Positions 61,159-64,000 of a stretch of 64,000 nucleotides of DNA are shown in pieces (the stretch's first letter is position 1; every line of letters starts with the position of its first letter). The position numbers and the translations under genes are program-made. Below the pieces are notes generated by a model. It did no database searches and was not told the DNA's origin. It saw only the letters and a program-made list of their open reading frames with translations. This stretch comes from Paraburkholderia nodosa DSM 21604 (lineage in GTDB: Bacteria > Pseudomonadota > Gammaproteobacteria > Burkholderiales > Burkholderiaceae): positions 1-64,000 of the forward strand of contig NZ_JAFA01000045.1 of NCBI RefSeq assembly GCF_000519185.1. The letters are read 5' to 3'.

Positions 61159-61373
61159 ACACGCCCACCCCGTACCCCACGCGCGCTCCGACGATTGACG
61201 CGCTTAATGCGTTTGTCGCGCTGGCAGAGGCGTTGGTCCGCGACCGCGACCTGCTCTTGGAACTGCACGCCAAGCGGGTCGCCCACGAAGGTGTCGAAGC
61301 CGTGTCCATCGAGGTGACGTTTCCGGGCGGCACACGGCTCACGGTGATCGCGGCCGACGACCCGGAGGACTGA
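61155..61373 (+). CDS. Small phage hypothetical protein between capsid and portal genes
   Basis: The 72-aa protein (MNTPTPYPTRAPTIDALNAF) has a helix (ALAEALVRDRDLLLELHAKR) and ends in a short beta-like stretch. Its start overlaps the capsid stop (ATGA), and its stop precedes the portal start by one base. No family is recognised; an accessory structural role is plausible from position only. Confidence 0.65.
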   Translation: MNTPTPYPTRAPTIDALNAFVALAEALVRDRDLLLELHAKRVAHEGVEAVSIEVTFPGGTRLTVIAADDPED

Positions 61374-61374
61374 C

Positions 61375-62667
61375 ATGCGCCTGCCCTTCGGACTCGAAAT
61401 CGTGCGTTCGGCACCGCGTGATCTCGCGCCGGTCGCGTCGCAGGCTTTGTCACCGGCCGGTCCCGGTAACGGTGGATGGTTTCCGCTCGTCATCCGCGAA
61501 CCGTTCGCGGGCGCGTGGCAGCAGAACGTCGAATTGAAGCCGGAAACGCTGCTCGCCTTTCACGCCGTGTATGCCTGCGTGACACTCATCAGCGCCGACA
61601 TTGGAAAGCTCGACGTGCGCCTTATGCAGCGTGGCCGTCACGACGTGTGGGACGATGTGCACAACCCCGCGTTCTCGCCCGTGCTGCGCGAGCCAAACCA
61701 CTTCCAGACGCCCACGCAGTTCGTGGAAAACTGGATCATGTCAAAGCTCACGCGCGGCAACACCTACGCGCTGAAGGAGCGCGACGAGCGCAACGTGGTC
61801 CGCAGGCTCTACATCCTTGCGCCGGATAACGTGACGCCGCTGGTCACGCCGAGCGGAGACGTGTACTACCAGTTGAAGGCCGACAACCTTGCGGGCCTGA
61901 CCGAAGGCAACGTGGTCGTTCCTGCGAGCGAGATGATCCACGACCGCATGAACTGCCTGTTCCATCCGCTGGTCGGCACGTCGCCCCTGTTCGCCTGCTC
62001 GCTCGCCGCTCGGCAGGGACTGGCGATTGGCAACGGCTCGGCGTCCTTCTTCGAAAACGGTGCGCAGCCCGGCGGCATTCTGGTCGCGCCCGGTGCGATC
62101 AGCACCGAGGCCGCCGACCGGTTGAAGAGGCAGTGGGAGGACAAGTTCAGCGGTGCCAACCGTGGCCGCATCGCGGTGCTGGGCGACGGCATGAAATACG
62201 AACCGCTGATGATGAAGGCCGTCGATGCGCAACTGGTCGAGCAGCTGAAGATGACCAGCGAGATTGTGTGCAGCGTTTTTCACGTGCCCGGCTACATGGT
62301 GGGCATCGGCACGGCACCGACCTATCACAACGTCGAGGCGCTGGCGCAGAACTACTACAGCCAATGCCTGCAAAGCCTGATCGAAGCGTTCGAGCAGTGC
62401 ATGGATCGCGGGCTGTCACTGCCGTCGAACTACCGCACTGAACTTGACCTCGATGGGCTGCTGCGCATGGACACGAGCGAACTGATGAAGACGCTCGCAG
62501 CCGGTGTTGGCGCTGGTGTACTCACGCCGAACGAGGCGCGACGCAGGTTGAACCTGAAGGCGATTAAAGGCGGCGACACCGCGTACATGCAGCAGCAGAA
62601 CTATTCGCTCGCGGCGCTTGATGACCGCGACCGTACTAACCCGCTCGGTGGAGATGCGCTGCCATGA
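61375..62667 (+). CDS. Phage portal protein (HK97 family)
   Basis: The portal forms the dodecameric gate through which DNA enters the head. The 430-aa protein has the family pattern: FHAVYACVTLISADIGKLDV, EPNHFQTPTQFVENWIMSKL, GNTYALKERDERN, HDRMNCLFHPLVGTSPLFAC, and the long helix-clip part with EIVCSVFHVPGYMVGIG and NYYSQCLQSLIEAFEQCMD. GGAGG precedes the ATG. Portal downstream of capsid is the reverse of the usual order. Confidence 0.9.
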   Translation: MRLPFGLEIVRSAPRDLAPVASQALSPAGPGNGGWFPLVIREPFAGAWQQNVELKPETLLAFHAVYACVTLISADIGKLDVRLMQRGRHDVWDDVHNPAFSPVLREPNHFQTPTQFVENWIMSKLTRGNTYALKERDERNVVRRLYILAPDNVTPLVTPSGDVYYQLKADNLAGLTEGNVVVPASEMIHDRMNCLFHPLVGTSPLFACSLAARQGLAIGNGSASFFENGAQPGGILVAPGAISTEAADRLKRQWEDKFSGANRGRIAVLGDGMKYEPLMMKAVDAQLVEQLKMTSEIVCSVFHVPGYMVGIGTAPTYHNVEALAQNYYSQCLQSLIEAFEQCMDRGLSLPSNYRTELDLDGLLRMDTSELMKTLAAGVGAGVLTPNEARRRLNLKAIKGGDTAYMQQQNYSLAALDDRDRTNPLGGDALP

Positions 62668-62951
62668 CGCGAATCTATCTCGGCAAAGCCATGCTCGAAC
62701 GCGTGGCCGCTTCGCGCATCGCCGCCGAAGGGATGCTCGGCAGTCGTTACGCTGATGACGTGCGCGACCTCGTGCGGTGTGCGCTGCGCGATGGCGAAGA
62801 GTGGTTGGGCTTTGAGCTTCGCGATGGTGTCGTGGTCGCGTGCCGCGACAACTGCCCGTTCAAAAAATATCGCAGCCCGCTGACGAGCCTTCCGAGTGAG
62901 CGGCCGGAGCGGCGAGGGAAGCCCCCGGCCGGTACTCGAAATGATTTCTGA
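62664..62951 (+). CDS. Small phage hypothetical protein
   Basis: The 95-aa protein starts with ATGA overlapping the portal stop. The first 65 residues (LERVAASRIAAEGMLGSRYA; VRDLVRCALRDGEEWLGFEL) look folded, with an alpha-beta character. The tail (from PFKKYRSPLT) is basic and Pro-rich. No family is recognised. Confidence 0.6.
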   Translation: MTRIYLGKAMLERVAASRIAAEGMLGSRYADDVRDLVRCALRDGEEWLGFELRDGVVVACRDNCPFKKYRSPLTSLPSERPERRGKPPAGTRNDF

Positions 62952-63174
62952 CAGATCGACGTACACCTTCCCCCAAACCTTTCTTCGCATGGCCGCAAGC
63001 TCACGGAAGGGGGGTCGGATAAGAACTACAGACCCGGCGCTGACCCCGCGATGACCCGTTGGACACGTCCGGGGCATGGCGGACGCGAATATCCATGCCA
63101 CGGATGCAAGTAGTGCTGACAGGCTGCACAAGCGCGGCAGACTCTCCACCTGCTGCGCGGATTCACCCCGTTTC

Positions 63175-63316
63175 GCCCGGTACGCGGGGCAGGTAGACCG
63201 GGCAACCGAACTGGATGCTGCATGACATCGGTGTGGCGCGCGTCTTTAGTCTGTACTCCTCGTGCCACACCGATCAACCCGTTCGCCCGGTCACGGTTAA
63301 TGCAGCTAGACCGGGC
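63175..63316. repeat. Duplicated hairpin arms GCCCGGT/ACCGGGC
   Basis: Two hairpins (63175-63203 and 63285-63316) share both arms and their flanks: CCCGTT or CCCGTTT before the left arm, and TAGACCGGGCA around the right arm. A 10-bp inverted repeat lies between them. Confidence 0.8.
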
Positions 63317-63370
63317 ACCCTGCAATCTGCTCTTTGATGTTCTTTCGTCAGGTCGTGGGCGTTCATCGTG

Positions 63371-63392
63371 GGCCGCTCACGGCCTTCTTTTT
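63371..63392 (+). terminator. Terminator-like hairpin just before the tail-assembly gene
   Basis: GGCCG-CTCA-CGGCC followed by TTCTTTTT, ending only a few bases before the ribosome-binding site GGTGGAG of the next gene. The stem is short (5 bp) but GC-only. Confidence 0.6.
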
Positions 63393-63406
63393 AGGTGGAG
63401 CACGCC

Positions 63407-63835
63407 ATGCCCAGCATCATCGAGCACATGTTGTCGCACGAGGAACTTGCCTTCCTTCTGCAAAAGCTCTACCCCGGCACCGAGAACGGAAAGGACTATC
63501 TGACCGCGCACTGGGTCGCGCATGGCAGTGCCGAGCAAACCGGCCCCGCGCAAATAGTCGATTGGAAGCGTGAGGACTTGGCGCAGCCGAGCGACAAGGA
63601 AATAAAGGCGCTATGGAAGCGGCACTCGAAGGAGTACGAGACGATCAAGGCGGCAAACCACGCTCGCGCACGGCGCAACGCACTACTGACGGACGTGGAT
63701 GCCACCATTAACCGCCTTGAGGACGGTGGTGCTCGCGCCGCCGATTGGCGTGCATACCGCAAGGCGTTGCGCGACGTTCCTCAACAACCGGGCTTCCCGC
63801 ACAAGATCGCATGGCCGAAGGAACCGAAGGTCTAG
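63407..63835 (+). CDS. Phage tail-assembly chaperone-like protein
   Basis: The 142-aa protein ends with WRAYRKALRDVPQQPGFPHK and then IAWPKEP, the pattern found at the C-terminus of many tail-fibre assembly or tail chaperone proteins (W/Y-R-x-A-L-R-D-P-x-Q-x-G-F-P-x-x-x-x-W-P). The N-terminal half (IIEHMLSHEELAFLLQKLYP) is helical and not recognised. GGTGGAG precedes the ATG at 63407. Confidence 0.65.
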   Translation: MPSIIEHMLSHEELAFLLQKLYPGTENGKDYLTAHWVAHGSAEQTGPAQIVDWKREDLAQPSDKEIKALWKRHSKEYETIKAANHARARRNALLTDVDATINRLEDGGARAADWRAYRKALRDVPQQPGFPHKIAWPKEPKV

Positions 63836-63842
63836 CACCGCC

Positions 63843-64000
63843 TCACGTGCTGCCCTTGTCCCGGTGGTGCCATCGCTGCGCGGTCCACTTCGCTTGCGCC
63901 ACCGTGCGCTGATGCACGCGCATCCTACCGCCGCTCTCAACCACGGGTTCCGGCTGCGCCACCTTCGCCTCGGGCGACGGACCCGTGCTCACGTAGCTCG
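63843..64000 (-). CDS. Possible 3' end of a minus-strand phage gene
   Basis: On the minus strand an open frame enters from the right edge and ends at TGA 63843-63845 after at least 52 codons. The visible product is Pro/Glu-rich, then basic and Trp-containing (QAKWTAQRWHHRDKGST at the end). It would converge on the tail-assembly gene with only 7 bp between. No family is recognised, and the frame could be spurious. Confidence 0.35.
   Translation of the reverse strand, partial: SYVSTGPSPEAKVAQPEPVVESGGRMRVHQRTVAQAKWTAQRWHHRDKGST

Larger units (their letters stand above)
62952..63406 (+). other. Structured non-coding region in the phage structural cluster
   Basis: This 455-bp stretch has no convincing gene, which is odd in a block where genes overlap. 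It contains perfect inverted repeats at 63073-63099 (GGCATGG/CCATGCC), 63175-63203 (GCCCGGT with ACCGGGC), 63228-63273 (TCGGTGTGGC/GCCACACCGA) and 63285-63316 (GCCCGGT/ACCGGGC again), then a terminator-like hairpin at 63371-63392. It may encode a structured RNA or a leader of the next gene. Confidence 0.55.
56130..64000 (+). mobile_element. Prophage or phage-like integrative island at tRNA-Thr(CGT), left part
   Basis: From the tRNA end to the window edge the genes change from housekeeping to phage type: integrase, replication-initiator-like protein, short overlapping unknown genes, a helix-turn-helix protein, major capsid protein, portal protein and a tail-assembly chaperone-like protein, all on the plus strand. 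No terminase, capsid protease or lysis gene is seen in this 7.9 kb; they may lie to the right or be absent. Capsid precedes portal, unlike the usual order, so it could be an unusual small phage or a capsid-encoding satellite. Confidence 0.88.

Noticed and set aside
62941..63054. 37-codon plus-strand frame beginning MISDRSTYTFPQTF
   Set aside because: It overlaps the previous stop, has no ribosome-binding site and no recognisable content. It was left as non-coding, though it is the only ORF candidate in that gap.
62952..63406. Retron, group I/II intron or diversity-generating element
   Set aside because: No reverse transcriptase, intron-encoded protein or template/variable repeat is visible nearby, so the hairpins alone do not support these.

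Overview
The window is GC-rich, densely coded chromosomal DNA from a beta-proteobacterium of the Burkholderiaceae, most like Paraburkholderia or Burkholderia. The evidence is the gene order gyrA-serC-pheA-hisC-tyrA-aroA-cmk-rpsA-ihfB-lapA-lapB-ugd-rfaE1, the Thr-83 form of GyrA, a one-piece tmRNA with tag ANDETFALAA, an fds-type NAD-linked formate dehydrogenase, and DUF2059, DUF2968 and DUF4136 proteins typical of that family. No rRNA, CRISPR array or insertion sequence was seen.

Layout. (1) 1-16437, minus strand: a long housekeeping block running from gyrA through aromatic and serine biosynthesis (serC, pheA, hisC, tyrA, aroA), cmk, rpsA and ihfB to envelope genes (lapA, lapB, ugd, rfaE1). 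Internal terminators split it into several transcripts. (2) 17001-19839, plus strand: an OmpA-family protein, ubiG, gph and ssrA (tmRNA). (3) 20039-26908: a small exported protein, a ModE/LysR-like regulator with a ligand-binding domain, and the divergent fdsGBAD operon. (4) 26955-41457: accessory and envelope genes. These include an FAD monooxygenase, an ArsR-regulated metal efflux pair, a TPR/glycosyltransferase-like fusion, a metabolite:proton symporter, a GNAT, two unknown or DUF proteins, a class I amidotransferase hydrolase with a long disordered N-terminus, a CPA2 antiporter and an amidase. (5) 41597-50869, plus strand: dsbB, then a purine catabolism cluster (xdhA, xdhB, xdhC, a probable adenine deaminase, guaD) and a GDT1-type manganese exporter. 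(6) 50953-56129: a DUF4136 lipoprotein, pepN, fbp and tRNA-Thr(CGT).

(7) 56130-64000: a prophage or phage-like island inserted at the 3' end of tRNA-Thr(CGT), running off the right edge. It holds a tyrosine integrase, a winged-helix replication-initiator-like gene, small unknown genes, a helix-turn-helix protein, a major capsid protein, a portal protein, a structured non-coding stretch and a tail-assembly chaperone-like gene.

The most unusual signals are in this element. The replication-initiator gene contains five direct repeats spaced exactly 22 bp, followed by four AGGGYT units spaced exactly 10 bp. Neither period is a multiple of three, so the repeats are kept at DNA level, which points to a lambda-like replication origin inside its own initiator gene. 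The integrase gene is flanked by 31/32-bp inverted repeats, the left one starting at the first base after the tRNA CCA. A 455-bp non-coding region with four hairpins ends in a terminator just before the next gene. Capsid lies before portal and no terminase is seen, an atypical order.
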